From the NCBI RefSeq assembly GCF_030643805.1, contig NZ_CP094656.1, positions 3,348,001 to 3,412,000 on the forward strand: a DNA stretch of 64,000 bases, in the 5' to 3' direction. The position numbers were made by a program, and so were the translations under genes. This document shows positions 35,778 to 44,772 of this stretch, in pieces. Position 1 is the stretch's first letter. Each line of letters begins with the position of its first letter. The notes under the pieces were generated by a model. It ran no database searches, had not been told where the DNA came from, and saw nothing but the letters and a program-made list of their open reading frames with translations. Source of the DNA: Alkalihalobacillus sp. AL-G (GTDB lineage Bacteria > Bacillota > Bacilli > Bacillales > Fictibacillaceae).

Positions 35778-36776
35778 TTAAACTCCGCCCTCTTTCGTCA
35801 GCTGGGTCCACGTTTCTCCTCCATCGGTTGTCTGGAAAACATTATTTTTCGCGGTAATGAAGGTGATTTCATCCTTTTTCTGTGGATTCTGAGCAAGGAA
35901 TGAAATCGTTTCCTCTTTTCCTATTTCCGGTAACTTCCACTCTTTCAAGTCACTTTTATCCGATAAGGATTGTTCGTATAACTTACCTTGAGCTGTAGCA
36001 TAAAATAAAGACTTCTCGCTGAAGTGTGCGGCCATTACAATAGCACTCTTCGTAAATCGCTCAAAATTGTCGCCGTTATCGGTCGAAACATAGACACCAT
36101 CATTGGACGTCAGCCCGATCATACTTTTATCAGAAGGATGTGCAAAAAGAAACGCTACGTTTTGTGGGAGCCCCTTCAATTCACTCTTCTTCCAATCCGC
36201 ACCATCATTCATGCTGTAATACATACCAACGTCAAGCTGATCGTTCGGGTGTTCATTAAACAGATAGATCGCCCTACTCTTGTATCCAACGGTCATATAG
36301 TGAAAGTCAGATTGACCGGTAAATCCGAGCTTCTCTAAACGTTCTCCCCCATTTGTTGATTTCACAAGACCAATCGGATTAGGCAAGTCCGACCCTTCAC
36401 CTGGATGTCCACTAGAATAGAATCCATTTTCAGTGGCGGAAAATCCCATAAAATCATGCTGGTTATCCTTAGGGCGGTACCATTGTTCATCCTTAACAGC
36501 AACCAATCCGCCATGGGAAGCGATGAATACCGTATTATCACTGCCTGCATAACCGAGTCCGTGTATGTGATCTACCTGAAACTCGTCCACCATTTTATAA
36601 TAGTCAGATTGATCCACCGCAAAATTTGTTTCTGACTCAGTATGTTCAACTGATTCCTCTGTATTGTTTTCCTTTTTATCAGAAGCTTCCTCATTGGTAG
36701 CTTGGTCTTGATTACCACACCCAGTTACAACCAATAACACTGCTAGCAGAAGCGCTGCCGTCCATTTCATTTTCAT
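35778..36776 (-). CDS. BNR-repeat lipoprotein (F510_1955-type glycosylhydrolase-like)
   Basis: 332-aa lipoprotein with lipobox VTGC and an acidic linker. It then has a beta-propeller with Asp-box repeats (VYVSTDNGDNFER, FQTTDGGETWTQL). The opening FQVDHIHGLGYAGSDNTVFI resembles proteins annotated as F510_1955-family glycosylhydrolases. Catalysis is unproven and it may be a binding or photosystem-assembly-like propeller. Start at 36776 after GGTGGTG. Confidence 0.75.
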   Translation of the reverse strand: MKMKWTAALLLAVLLVVTGCGNQDQATNEEASDKKENNTEESVEHTESETNFAVDQSDYYKMVDEFQVDHIHGLGYAGSDNTVFIASHGGLVAVKDEQWYRPKDNQHDFMGFSATENGFYSSGHPGEGSDLPNPIGLVKSTNGGERLEKLGFTGQSDFHYMTVGYKSRAIYLFNEHPNDQLDVGMYYSMNDGADWKKSELKGLPQNVAFLFAHPSDKSMIGLTSNDGVYVSTDNGDNFERFTKSAIVMAAHFSEKSLFYATAQGKLYEQSLSDKSDLKEWKLPEIGKEETISFLAQNPQKKDEITFITAKNNVFQTTDGGETWTQLTKEGGV

Positions 36777-37148
36777 TTCATCGTCACCACCCAATATTCA
36801 TTCCGAAAATCATATTATTACCATAGCATAATCCAAGCCCTAAGGCCTTTTCCATTTTTGTCTAACTTTCAACAGTTGATTTTTTCGGAAAAAACCTTGG
36901 GTTTCTAATGCAATTGATTTTGGCCTTTTTACTGTTGAAATCGGTTTCTATTCTAAAAACTTTTAGTGCTTTTTCTAACAAATTTATAAATTGACATTAC
37001 TTCTAGTTTCTCCCTTCATCATATACAACTAGTTTAATAGGCCTAATAAAAGCCAATCAAGTTTCTCTCGAAAATCTTATAAAGTAAACCTGTTTAAAAC
37101 AAAACAAACGTGTCAACAATTCTATTAACGTATGAAAGGGGGTAAAGA
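36777..37148. other. Intergenic region upstream of the germination operon
   Basis: About 370 bp of AT-rich DNA between divergent genes. TTGACA occurs near 36992 without a matching -10. A SigG promoter is expected for the germination operon, but the best candidate (AATTCTA near 37119) lacks a good -35. No gene seen. Confidence 0.5.
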
Positions 37149-38699
37149 ATGGTTTTTAAAAGAAGAAAATCGCAATCAGCAAAATCAAAAAAGGAAGATT
37201 TTTCTATTCGAGTATTTACAAGTCTTGAAAAGAATATTGAAAATATTCAAAAACTATTAGATTCTCCTAATGATTTAACAATAAGGAGATTTGCTTTAGG
37301 GAATACTATGAATTCATGTTCAGTTATTTTTATAGATGGATTAGTGAACAAAAAATTAATTCACGATAAAATTATCCAAAATATTCAATTAGAAATTGGA
37401 CAACAACCGGATGATTCAACTGAATCAAAAGCGGATCTGTTTGAGGTTATATCTAAGAAAGTCGTCTCTGTTAGTGATGTTAAAAAAGCTACTACTCTAG
37501 ATGATGTATCACTAGCTATCCTTTCCGGAGATACAGTTTTTTTCCTTGATGGTCTAGCTCAAGCATTAATCATCGGAAGCAAAAGCTGGGAAAGCCGCAG
37601 TATAGAAGAACCGATTACAGAAGCATTAATACGCGGTCCCAGAGATGGGTTTACAGAAAACTTACGTACCAACACCGTTCTTATTCGTCGGAAAATTCGA
37701 GATCCCAATTTGCGTTTTAAAGAGTATAAAATTGGTAGACGTTCAAAGAAAAGTCTTATTGTCGCTTATATTGATGGGATTGTAAACCAAGATATTGTAA
37801 AAGAAGTCAAACGTAGACTTGATACGATTGACATGGATGACGCCCCAGAATCAGGCTATGTAGAACAATGGATTGAAGATAGTTTCTTGTCACCTTTTCC
37901 ACAGATTCAAAATACAGAAAGACCTGACAAAGTAACATCAGCCCTATTGCAAGGGAAAGTCGCGATTGTTTTAGATGGAACGCCCTTTGTACTGATTGCT
38001 CCCATTACATTTGGAAATACTTTGCAGTCACCTGAAGATTATTATGAACGATGGATGGTTGGTACTGTTATTAGACTTTTAAGGTATTTGGCGGCTTTTA
38101 TAGCGGTATTTTTGCCTTCACTATACATTGCACTCGTGTCATACCACCCAGGGATGATTCCATCGAAATTAGCCTTTTCGATTGCTGCTACAAGAGAAGG
38201 AGTCCCATTCCCTGCCTTTATAGAAGCACTTTTGATGGCAATTACGATGGAGTTATTGAGAGAGGCGGGAATTCGTTTGCCAAAGCCTATCGGGCAAACG
38301 ATTGGGATTGTGGGAGGTCTTGTTATCGGAGAGGCGGCGGTTTCAGCGGGGATTGTGAGTCCAATTATGGTCATTGTCGTGGCAGTCACGGCAATTGCCT
38401 CCTTTTCTATCCCTTCGTACAGTGTTGCTATTTCCTTTAGAATCATCCGTTTCGGGTTTATGTTTGCTGCGGCTATTTTCGGACTTTATGGAATCATTCT
38501 CTGCTATATTATGTTAAATATTCATATTGCTAACTTGAAAAGTATTGGTGTACCTTATTCTACATTATTTGCTCCTAGTTTCAATGGGGACTGGAAGGAT
38601 CTCATTTTGCGTGCCCCGATTACAATGTTACCGAAGCGGCCGAGGTATATGCAGACCGAAGATGAGAGACGCATTGAGAAAGGAGGATCATCAACATGA
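37149..38699 (+). CDS. gerKA: Spore germination receptor A subunit (GerA family)
   Basis: 516 aa. A large N-terminal soluble domain (about 1-300) includes RFALGNTMNSCSVIFIDGLV and LRTNTVLIRRKIRDPNLRFK. At least four membrane helices follow (about 305-470), including PSLYIALVSYHPGMIP. Component of an inner-spore-membrane germinant receptor. AAAGGGGG precedes the ATG. The K-type name is only indicative; the germinant is unknown. Confidence 0.92.
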   Translation: MVFKRRKSQSAKSKKEDFSIRVFTSLEKNIENIQKLLDSPNDLTIRRFALGNTMNSCSVIFIDGLVNKKLIHDKIIQNIQLEIGQQPDDSTESKADLFEVISKKVVSVSDVKKATTLDDVSLAILSGDTVFFLDGLAQALIIGSKSWESRSIEEPITEALIRGPRDGFTENLRTNTVLIRRKIRDPNLRFKEYKIGRRSKKSLIVAYIDGIVNQDIVKEVKRRLDTIDMDDAPESGYVEQWIEDSFLSPFPQIQNTERPDKVTSALLQGKVAIVLDGTPFVLIAPITFGNTLQSPEDYYERWMVGTVIRLLRYLAAFIAVFLPSLYIALVSYHPGMIPSKLAFSIAATREGVPFPAFIEALLMAITMELLREAGIRLPKPIGQTIGIVGGLVIGEAAVSAGIVSPIMVIVVAVTAIASFSIPSYSVAISFRIIRFGFMFAAAIFGLYGIILCYIMLNIHIANLKSIGVPYSTLFAPSFNGDWKDLILRAPITMLPKRPRYMQTEDERRIEKGGSST

Positions 38700-39802
38700 A
38701 GTCGTTTGAATACGGGGATGAAGAAATTGGTGTAAAAGAAATATTATTTTCTGTTCCTGGTATGGTCATTGGAGTTGGGATTTTATCACTGCCACGTTTA
38801 CTTTCTACGGCCACCAATTTCTTAGATGGGTGGATATCGATTATCATCGGAGGAATTGTAGCCATTTTTTTTACATGGATTGTGGCAAAACTAGCATCAC
38901 GCTTTCCCAGACAGACGTTTTTCACTTATGCATCTTCAATCATATCAACCCCAGTTGCTTTTGCTTTGACTTTGATGATGTCCATCGATCTTTTGTTATT
39001 TACGGCCTATGAAATTAGGTCTATCGCGGTAATATCGAAACATTACTTGTTTGACCGTACCCCTGTTGAGGTTATTTCTTTTACTTTTCTCCTTGTCGTG
39101 GTCTATGCGGTTTCTAATTCAAGAGTAGCTATACTGCGTCTGAATGTAATGTTCTTACCTATAATCTTTTTTGTTGCACTCTTGGTATGTGTAATGAACA
39201 TTAAACTGTTTGAAATCAGCAATTTACTTCCCGTCTTTCAATCAGAATGGACCGGATACTTACAAGGAGGAAAAGAAAGCTTCTTTTCTTTTGCGGGTTT
39301 TGAAATTCTTTTGTTTTATATTGCCTTAATGAATCAGCCGAAAAGAGCGCCGAAATTTGCAGCACTGGGAATGTCAATTCCTCTCTTCTTATATTTGGTT
39401 TTACATCTCACGACGATAGGTGTCTTTTCCTATCAAGTAACAGCTAGTTTAACATACCCGACAATAGAATTAGCAAAAGAAGTGGTCATACCCGGTGGAT
39501 TTTTTGAACGCTTTGAATCAATTTTTTTTACGATCTGGATCATGGCCATTTTCATAACCACAACAATGGCATTCGATGTAACATTAATAGCATTAAGCTC
39601 TCTCTTCAAGAAAATCAAAAAGAGAACATGGATCATAATGATTACACCGGTAATTTACCTTGCTGCTATGCTTCCTCAAAGCTATGCCGAGTTAGGAAAG
39701 TTTGGTTCGTTTATTAGTTATACGGGACTAACAATGTCAGTTGTAGTACCAACATGTTTGCTAATCATGGCTAAGCTTAGAGGGGTGAAAAGCGATGGAT
39801 AA
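38696..39802 (+). CDS. gerKB: Spore germination receptor B subunit (GerB family)
   Basis: 368-aa, about ten-helix protein of the APC superfamily (spore_permease). GIGILSLPRLL-like opening VIGVGILSLPRLLSTATNF. It is thought to hold the germinant-binding pocket. The start overlaps the A-subunit stop (ATGA) with AAAGGAGG upstream. Confidence 0.92.
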   Translation: MKSFEYGDEEIGVKEILFSVPGMVIGVGILSLPRLLSTATNFLDGWISIIIGGIVAIFFTWIVAKLASRFPRQTFFTYASSIISTPVAFALTLMMSIDLLLFTAYEIRSIAVISKHYLFDRTPVEVISFTFLLVVVYAVSNSRVAILRLNVMFLPIIFFVALLVCVMNIKLFEISNLLPVFQSEWTGYLQGGKESFFSFAGFEILLFYIALMNQPKRAPKFAALGMSIPLFLYLVLHLTTIGVFSYQVTASLTYPTIELAKEVVIPGGFFERFESIFFTIWIMAIFITTTMAFDVTLIALSSLFKKIKKRTWIIMITPVIYLAAMLPQSYAELGKFGSFISYTGLTMSVVVPTCLLIMAKLRGVKSDG

Positions 39803-40979
39803 ACGAAAGCTCTATGTGATTCTGTTTTGGTTTTTACCCATCCTACTTACTGGATGTTGGGACCGGGTTGAAATTGAAGAACGTGGCTTTGTAATCGGAA
39901 CGGCTATTGATATTTCAGGTGAAACTATTGAACAGGTTGGGAAACATGAATTAATGATGACCAATCAATTCGTCGTACCCGGTGGATTGGGTAGTTCATC
40001 CCAAAGAGGTGGTGGTGAACAAAAAGCATTTTTCAATCTTTCAACCACAAAGGAGAGTATGTTTGAAAATAGCCAAAAAATGGCATCCCTTACAAGTCGT
40101 TCACCCTATTATGAACACTTAAAGATGATTATTATTTCGAATGAGGTTGCTCAAGTTCCCGGTGCATTTGAAAATGTACTTGATTTTTTTCTTCGGGATC
40201 ATGAGATGCGAAGGAGTACGAAAGTAATGATATCAGAGGGGAAAGCGAAAAATATAATAGGAATTGAACCCCAGAATGAAAAACTTCCCGTTATGTACCT
40301 TGATTCAATTGCGGAAAATGCCTATAAAAATGCTGAAATGTTACAAGCAGTAAGAATTGGAGATATCCATGAACATTTAATAGAGCAAAGCAGTTATGTC
40401 ATTCCAAAAATAACATTAACCAATGCAGGGGCAAAAATCAAAGGAGGGGCGGTTTTCCATAGACATAATAACCGAATGATCGATACCATTAATGAAGAAG
40501 AAACAAAAGGATTAAATTTTATTACTGGAAAAACACAAGGTGGAAGTATAAAAACAAACCTAGAAGGTCAATTAGTAGTATTTGAAATTAGTGGTGCGAA
40601 GAGTCGTATAGAGGCTAAGATTAAGAACAAAGAAGATATCAGTTTCTCTATTTTGATTCAAATGGAAGGAAAAATAGTTGAATCCTTTTCAAATCTAGAT
40701 TTTACAGACACAGAGATTCTAAACAAGATAGAGAAAAAACTTGCTAAAGAGGTTGAACGATTAGCGAATTTGGCGATCAATAAAGCGCAGGAAGAATTAA
40801 AAACGGATTTTTTAAGGTTAGCACCTTTATTTAGACAACAACACTATGGCAAATGGCGACAAATCAAAGATGATTGGGATCATGGGAAGAACTATTTTGC
40901 ACAAAGTCAGATAAATGTCGAAGGACGAGTAATCATTCGTACATCAGGATCCATTCTTTCCACTGAAACAGGAGGGTGA
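39795..40979 (+). CDS. gerKC: Spore germination receptor C lipoprotein (GerC family)
   Basis: 394-aa lipoprotein with lipobox LTGC followed by WDRVEIEERGFVIGTAID, the hallmark of GerAC/GerKC. Overlaps the B subunit by 8 bp. Its stop lies inside the ribosome binding site of a small downstream gene. Confidence 0.93.
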   Translation: MDKRKLYVILFWFLPILLTGCWDRVEIEERGFVIGTAIDISGETIEQVGKHELMMTNQFVVPGGLGSSSQRGGGEQKAFFNLSTTKESMFENSQKMASLTSRSPYYEHLKMIIISNEVAQVPGAFENVLDFFLRDHEMRRSTKVMISEGKAKNIIGIEPQNEKLPVMYLDSIAENAYKNAEMLQAVRIGDIHEHLIEQSSYVIPKITLTNAGAKIKGGAVFHRHNNRMIDTINEEETKGLNFITGKTQGGSIKTNLEGQLVVFEISGAKSRIEAKIKNKEDISFSILIQMEGKIVESFSNLDFTDTEILNKIEKKLAKEVERLANLAINKAQEELKTDFLRLAPLFRQQHYGKWRQIKDDWDHGKNYFAQSQINVEGRVIIRTSGSILSTETGG

Positions 40980-40987
40980 ATGAGACA

Positions 40988-41137
40988 ATGTTGGAAAACA
41001 TTTTAGACAGGTTCCCACCGTATTTAATCATCTTTAGTACTATTCTTTCATTTTTAATTCCCTGGACTTTCTATAAAATCTCAGACAAATTACATGATTA
41101 TGGTGACCCCCCATGGAAGAAAAACAGTAGAAAGTAA
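40988..41137 (+). CDS. Small membrane protein, putative D subunit of the germinant receptor
   Basis: 49 aa, too short for most gene callers: MLENILDRFPPYLIIFSTIL, then a helix through FLIPWTFYKI and a basic tail ending KKNSRK. One membrane helix (about 12-30). GGAGG at 40971 overlaps the gerKC stop, so it is co-translated. Small fourth genes with one or two helices accompany several GerA-type operons and modulate receptor function; this fits by position and topology. Confidence 0.7.
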   Translation: MLENILDRFPPYLIIFSTILSFLIPWTFYKISDKLHDYGDPPWKKNSRK

Positions 41138-41215
41138 GTAAAGCCTTGCCACTCGTTTTTCCGTGTTCGAAAGGGTATCATATGTGTAGTGAGTTAAGCT
41201 TCGGGGGGAAGACGG

Positions 41216-42718
41216 ATGAAACCAACACGACAGTTTTTATTATGTATCACAATGATTCTTTGCTTTGGGATTGTTTTCTTTTCAGAACAGCCCACTTTTA
41301 TAAAAGGAACAGCAGCGACCCTTTATGGTGCCATCGCCCTTTCGATTTGTTATGTGCTGATGCTCGAAAACCGATCACCTTATAAAACGTTACTTTGGAT
41401 ATATGCCATCCTATTTTTCCCTATTATCGGATATATCTTCTTCATTTACTCGGGTCAATTGCAGGTAAAGGGGCACTTGTTTAAACAAAAACGTCTACAC
41501 GATTATGAACAGGCGCAAATAATGCACCATGAGAACCGCTCTTCTGAAAAATGGACCCATTTGCATGAATCAGAACGAGAATTTTCAAAATTGATCACAG
41601 CGTTAAGCAATCAGACAATCAGTTTCTCCTCTCAGACAGAGATTCTTAAGAATGGAGATGAAAAATTCCCGCGTCTACTACAAGAGCTCCAAGCAGCAAC
41701 TGATTTCATCCATATCGAATATTACATCTTCCGTTCCGATCGAATCGGAAAAGAGATCATTGCCGTTCTTTGTAAAAAAGCAAAGGAAGGGGTTGAGGTC
41801 CGATTTTCCTATGATGGGATTGGCAGTCTCACTATGTCGGATGGTGATATCAGTCACTTAAAAGAATCCGGCGTAGAAGTATATAGCTTTTTACCGATCC
41901 GTAAAGGGTTTTTCAATCAAAAATTCAATTTTCGAAATCACAGAAAAGTTGTTGTGATTGACGGGAGAATCGGATTTGTCGGTGGATTGAATGTCGGTGA
42001 TGAATATTTAGGACGAAACCCGGATTTTGGTTTTTGGCGCGATACGCATATGCTCGTAAAAGGAGAAGCCTTACGTGACCTTCATCGGGTCTTCCTTTTG
42101 GATTGGAATTATGTAAGTGGGGATTCATTATTAACAGAGCGGTATTTATCTGTACAGCCTGCGGAAGATGAAGGCGGAGTCCAGATTGTGCCGAGCGGTC
42201 CCGATACATCCCAGGGTGTTATGAGCTATTTGTATTACAGCATGATCACCTCCGCAAAAAAGTCAGTTTGGATCGTAACTCCCTACTTTATACCGAGTAA
42301 GGAGATTCGGACTGCACTGTTGATTGCTGCTGTTAAAGGTATTGACGTCCGGGTCATGGTTCCAGAAAAGAATGATGGTTTTCTTACACAATATGCAACC
42401 CGCTCCTACTTTAGTGAGCTTTTGCAATACGGCGTGAAGGTTTATACGTACCAAAAAGGATTTCACCATCAAAAGACGATTATCGTTGATGAATCTTATG
42501 CAACATTAGGGACGGCAAATGTCGATTTACGAAGCTTCCATCTTAATTTTGAAGTGAATGTATTCATGTTCCGGACACCTACCGTCCAAACACTCGTTTC
42601 TCACTACCTCGGAGATATTAAGAATGCCATCGAGATTGATAAAGAAGCCCACTTCAAACGTGGAATGGCGGTACGGACAAAGGAATCCTTTTCCCGATTG
42701 TTTTCACCTGTCCTTTAG
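41216..42718 (+). CDS. cls: Cardiolipin synthase
   Basis: 500-aa phospholipase D-family enzyme. Two N-terminal membrane helices (about 8-60) precede two HKD motifs: HRKVVVIDGRIGFVGGLNVG and HHQKTIIVDESYATLGTANVD. It joins two phosphatidylglycerols into cardiolipin. It follows the germination operon by 79 bp with GGGGGA before the ATG. Some Bacillus Cls paralogues are sporulation-linked, which this placement suggests. Confidence 0.93.
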   Translation: MKPTRQFLLCITMILCFGIVFFSEQPTFIKGTAATLYGAIALSICYVLMLENRSPYKTLLWIYAILFFPIIGYIFFIYSGQLQVKGHLFKQKRLHDYEQAQIMHHENRSSEKWTHLHESEREFSKLITALSNQTISFSSQTEILKNGDEKFPRLLQELQAATDFIHIEYYIFRSDRIGKEIIAVLCKKAKEGVEVRFSYDGIGSLTMSDGDISHLKESGVEVYSFLPIRKGFFNQKFNFRNHRKVVVIDGRIGFVGGLNVGDEYLGRNPDFGFWRDTHMLVKGEALRDLHRVFLLDWNYVSGDSLLTERYLSVQPAEDEGGVQIVPSGPDTSQGVMSYLYYSMITSAKKSVWIVTPYFIPSKEIRTALLIAAVKGIDVRVMVPEKNDGFLTQYATRSYFSELLQYGVKVYTYQKGFHHQKTIIVDESYATLGTANVDLRSFHLNFEVNVFMFRTPTVQTLVSHYLGDIKNAIEIDKEAHFKRGMAVRTKESFSRLFSPVL

Positions 42719-43009
42719 ACTGTTTGAAGTATTTTCGTGGTTCGATTGCGCGATATGAACTGGGTGATCCATATCCCCTTTTTCAGGTGTCGGCAATGGT
42801 GATGGTGTCGGATAAGGTTTTTTGGCATTAGGAATCTCTTTCGGATGTGGGAACGGTGGCTTTGCATTCGGAAGTGGTGAAACGACAAGCGGTTTGTCTT
42901 CACCTTTAACATACGATTCAGGCTTATTTTGCCCTTTTTTTTCAGGTAAAGTGTCTGGATGTCCGCTAAAGCTCAGCAATAATATAGTTAAGAACGACAA
43001 GAGTTTCAT
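42704..43009 (-). CDS. Putative secreted Pro/Lys-rich protein
   Basis: 101 aa. A signal-like N-terminus MKLLSFLTILLLSFSGHPDT is followed by a Pro-rich tail with PLPNAKPPFPHPKEIPNAKK and PTPSPLPTPEKG. GTGGGGTG before the ATG at 43009 supports it. The 3' end overlaps cls by 15 bp (convergent). No family recognised; a wall or spore-coat linker protein is possible. Confidence 0.5.
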   Translation of the reverse strand: MKLLSFLTILLLSFSGHPDTLPEKKGQNKPESYVKGEDKPLVVSPLPNAKPPFPHPKEIPNAKKPYPTPSPLPTPEKGDMDHPVHIAQSNHENTSNSLKDR

Positions 43010-43135
43010 TAAGAACACCCCACTCTCATCATACCATTTTTTGGGTGCTGGGAGTGGGTTTTTTCTCTTTTTCATTTTTCAAAGCAAACCGTACATACTA
43101 ATGTAAAACGACTATATTTCAAAGGATGTGTTCGT

Positions 43136-43417
43136 ATGGTAGGTTGGATTTTTCCAATCGGTTTCTGGTTTATTGGCCTCCTTATTGCTGCAAGTCCTGG
43201 TATTCTGTTCCGTACCTTAGAAAGTGAAAAGGAAAAACTGAGAAAGGAGGCAGATGAGACGAAGGACCGTGACCACAGCGCTTCAATTTTGTTCATTGTT
43301 GAAGAGAAGATTTTAAGTATGATTAATTGGTGGTCGTTCACATTGGGGACTTCGATCGTTGCTGCCTTCTTCATTACGTTCGGGTTTGTTGCGTTAAGCT
43401 TCGTCCTCACCTGGTAG
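43136..43417 (+). CDS. Small two-helix membrane protein (unknown)
   Basis: 93 aa. Helices at about 4-24 and 70-91 flank a charged loop TLESEKEKLRKEADETKDRD. AAAGGATG precedes the ATG. Convergent with, and overlapping by 24 bp, the next gene. Not recognised. Confidence 0.65.
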   Translation: MVGWIFPIGFWFIGLLIAASPGILFRTLESEKEKLRKEADETKDRDHSASILFIVEEKILSMINWWSFTLGTSIVAAFFITFGFVALSFVLTW

Positions 43418-44269
43418 GCTTTTGAGCAGCTTGTCTATATTCACGTACCACCGCCCTGTTAGGCTGTATCGTTGCACGGTCAAATTCAGCTTTTTCTTCA
43501 TCAGCCCTTGGTCTGTTTTGTACATGACCTTTACCGGGTATTGGGTCATTAGTATATTTGTGGGTGCATCTTCCGATATCGGCTTAGCAGGATGAATGAA
43601 AAACACTTGCTTCAGCTTTTCATCGCTGAGCCTTTTTTCTATTGTTTTTCGAACAATCGAATGATCCTCCTGGTTGACCGCATTCATAAAGACATCTGCA
43701 AGTTGTTCACTGTTAGCTTTTTCAATATAATGATCAAGCTTTCCTGCTGCTTTTAAAATCATCAACTGATGGGTCGGGTCTTCCTTCCTCGATGTATGTG
43801 TTGTACTCCCCGGCAAATGAATGCAGAAATGCCCAGGAAAGTTATTGACCAGTGCTCCTGCCCCGTGTGGCATTCCGTGCATGGAGGCAGCAATAACATG
43901 GCCATCCTTCATAATATAAATCGCCCTTCTCTTCCAGCTCCATTTTCCATTATAGATGGCCTTCATAATTGCCGTATCAGTCTTTGTGAGCGGTTGAACA
44001 TCAGCATGCTTAGAACCCGCTCTTCTCTGCACCTTGAAAAATAACCCTGTTTCTATGTCAATCACCTCAAATTCAGAACCCTTCGGAATGATTGATTTTG
44101 TTTCCTCCCAGGTTTTCAATTCAATGTGATCAGGGATATGTGTTCCATCATCAAAGATCGACGGAAGGTTTTCTACCTCAATTCCTTCTTCTGCAAATAC
44201 AATGTGATTCGAACCCACTAAAATCAATGCACTTATTAACGTAACCCAAATAACTTGCCGCATTTTCAT
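43394..44269 (-). CDS. Secreted protein with YkuD-like His/Cys motif
   Basis: 291 aa with a signal peptide (cleavage near VFAEEG). The central block ASMHGMPHGAGALVNNFPGH followed by FCIHLPGSTTH recalls L,D-transpeptidase-like proteins, where a His and Cys are catalytic. A peptidoglycan role is inferred. The remainder (about 200-291) is unassigned. CGGAGA precedes the ATG. Confidence 0.55.
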   Translation of the reverse strand: MKMRQVIWVTLISALILVGSNHIVFAEEGIEVENLPSIFDDGTHIPDHIELKTWEETKSIIPKGSEFEVIDIETGLFFKVQRRAGSKHADVQPLTKTDTAIMKAIYNGKWSWKRRAIYIMKDGHVIAASMHGMPHGAGALVNNFPGHFCIHLPGSTTHTSRKEDPTHQLMILKAAGKLDHYIEKANSEQLADVFMNAVNQEDHSIVRKTIEKRLSDEKLKQVFFIHPAKPISEDAPTNILMTQYPVKVMYKTDQGLMKKKLNLTVQRYSLTGRWYVNIDKLLKSLPGEDEA

Positions 44270-44542
44270 ATTTTATCTCCGTTAGTCTTTTTCATTATTG
44301 TTTTGTCAAAATAAATGCGACTATAACAGGTAAATATTGTCCACGCGATTCCAATAATTAGAGCCGTTGATTAAACTTGAAGTGGAGATGCTATAACAGA
44401 AGCTTTTTTAAGCTTAGTACCTGGTGCTGACCGGGACCTTTTAATACCAGCAGTTGAGATAACCGTCTTAATCGTTCATTTGAGCGAATGCAAAAGCATC
44501 ATGCTGATTAAATCCTGAATAGCATTAAAGGAGGTTTTCTTC

Positions 44543-44713
44543 ATGAAGGAAAAACAGCCAAAAAAACGCAAAACAGTTGAAATCGAACAGCCAGCAATTC
44601 CAGAGGTGGACCACCGAACACTCCACCCTGGGGTTAAGGAAGAACAGGAGCAAGGATTGATGAAGGACATGTACGACGATAACGACTTAGGTGAAAAACA
44701 AATTCAAGGATAA
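44543..44713 (+). CDS. Small hydrophilic protein, 56 aa (unknown)
   Basis: MKEKQPKKRKTVEIEQPAIP onward, basic head and acidic tail (MKDMYDDNDLGEKQ), no hydrophobic segment. AGGAGG 7 nt upstream and a strong terminator 20 bp downstream make it a credible single gene. Composition resembles small spore or stress proteins, but no family is recognised. Confidence 0.7.
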   Translation: MKEKQPKKRKTVEIEQPAIPEVDHRTLHPGVKEEQEQGLMKDMYDDNDLGEKQIQG

Positions 44714-44731
44714 ACTCGAGAAAACAAAAAA

Positions 44732-44772
44732 GGACTGAATTCCGGTCTAGACACCGAATTCAGCCCTTTTTT
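44732..44772. terminator. Strong bidirectional terminator
   Basis: A stem of about 13 bp with a one-base bulge (GGACTGAATTC-C-GGT with ACCGAATTCAGCCC), followed by seven T on the plus strand and T-rich on the minus strand. Lies between the 56-aa gene and the convergent oppB. Confidence 0.85.

Noticed and set aside
36990-37148. SigG promoter for the germination operon
   Set aside because: Expected from biology, but no -35/-10 pair with acceptable matches and spacing could be found by eye.
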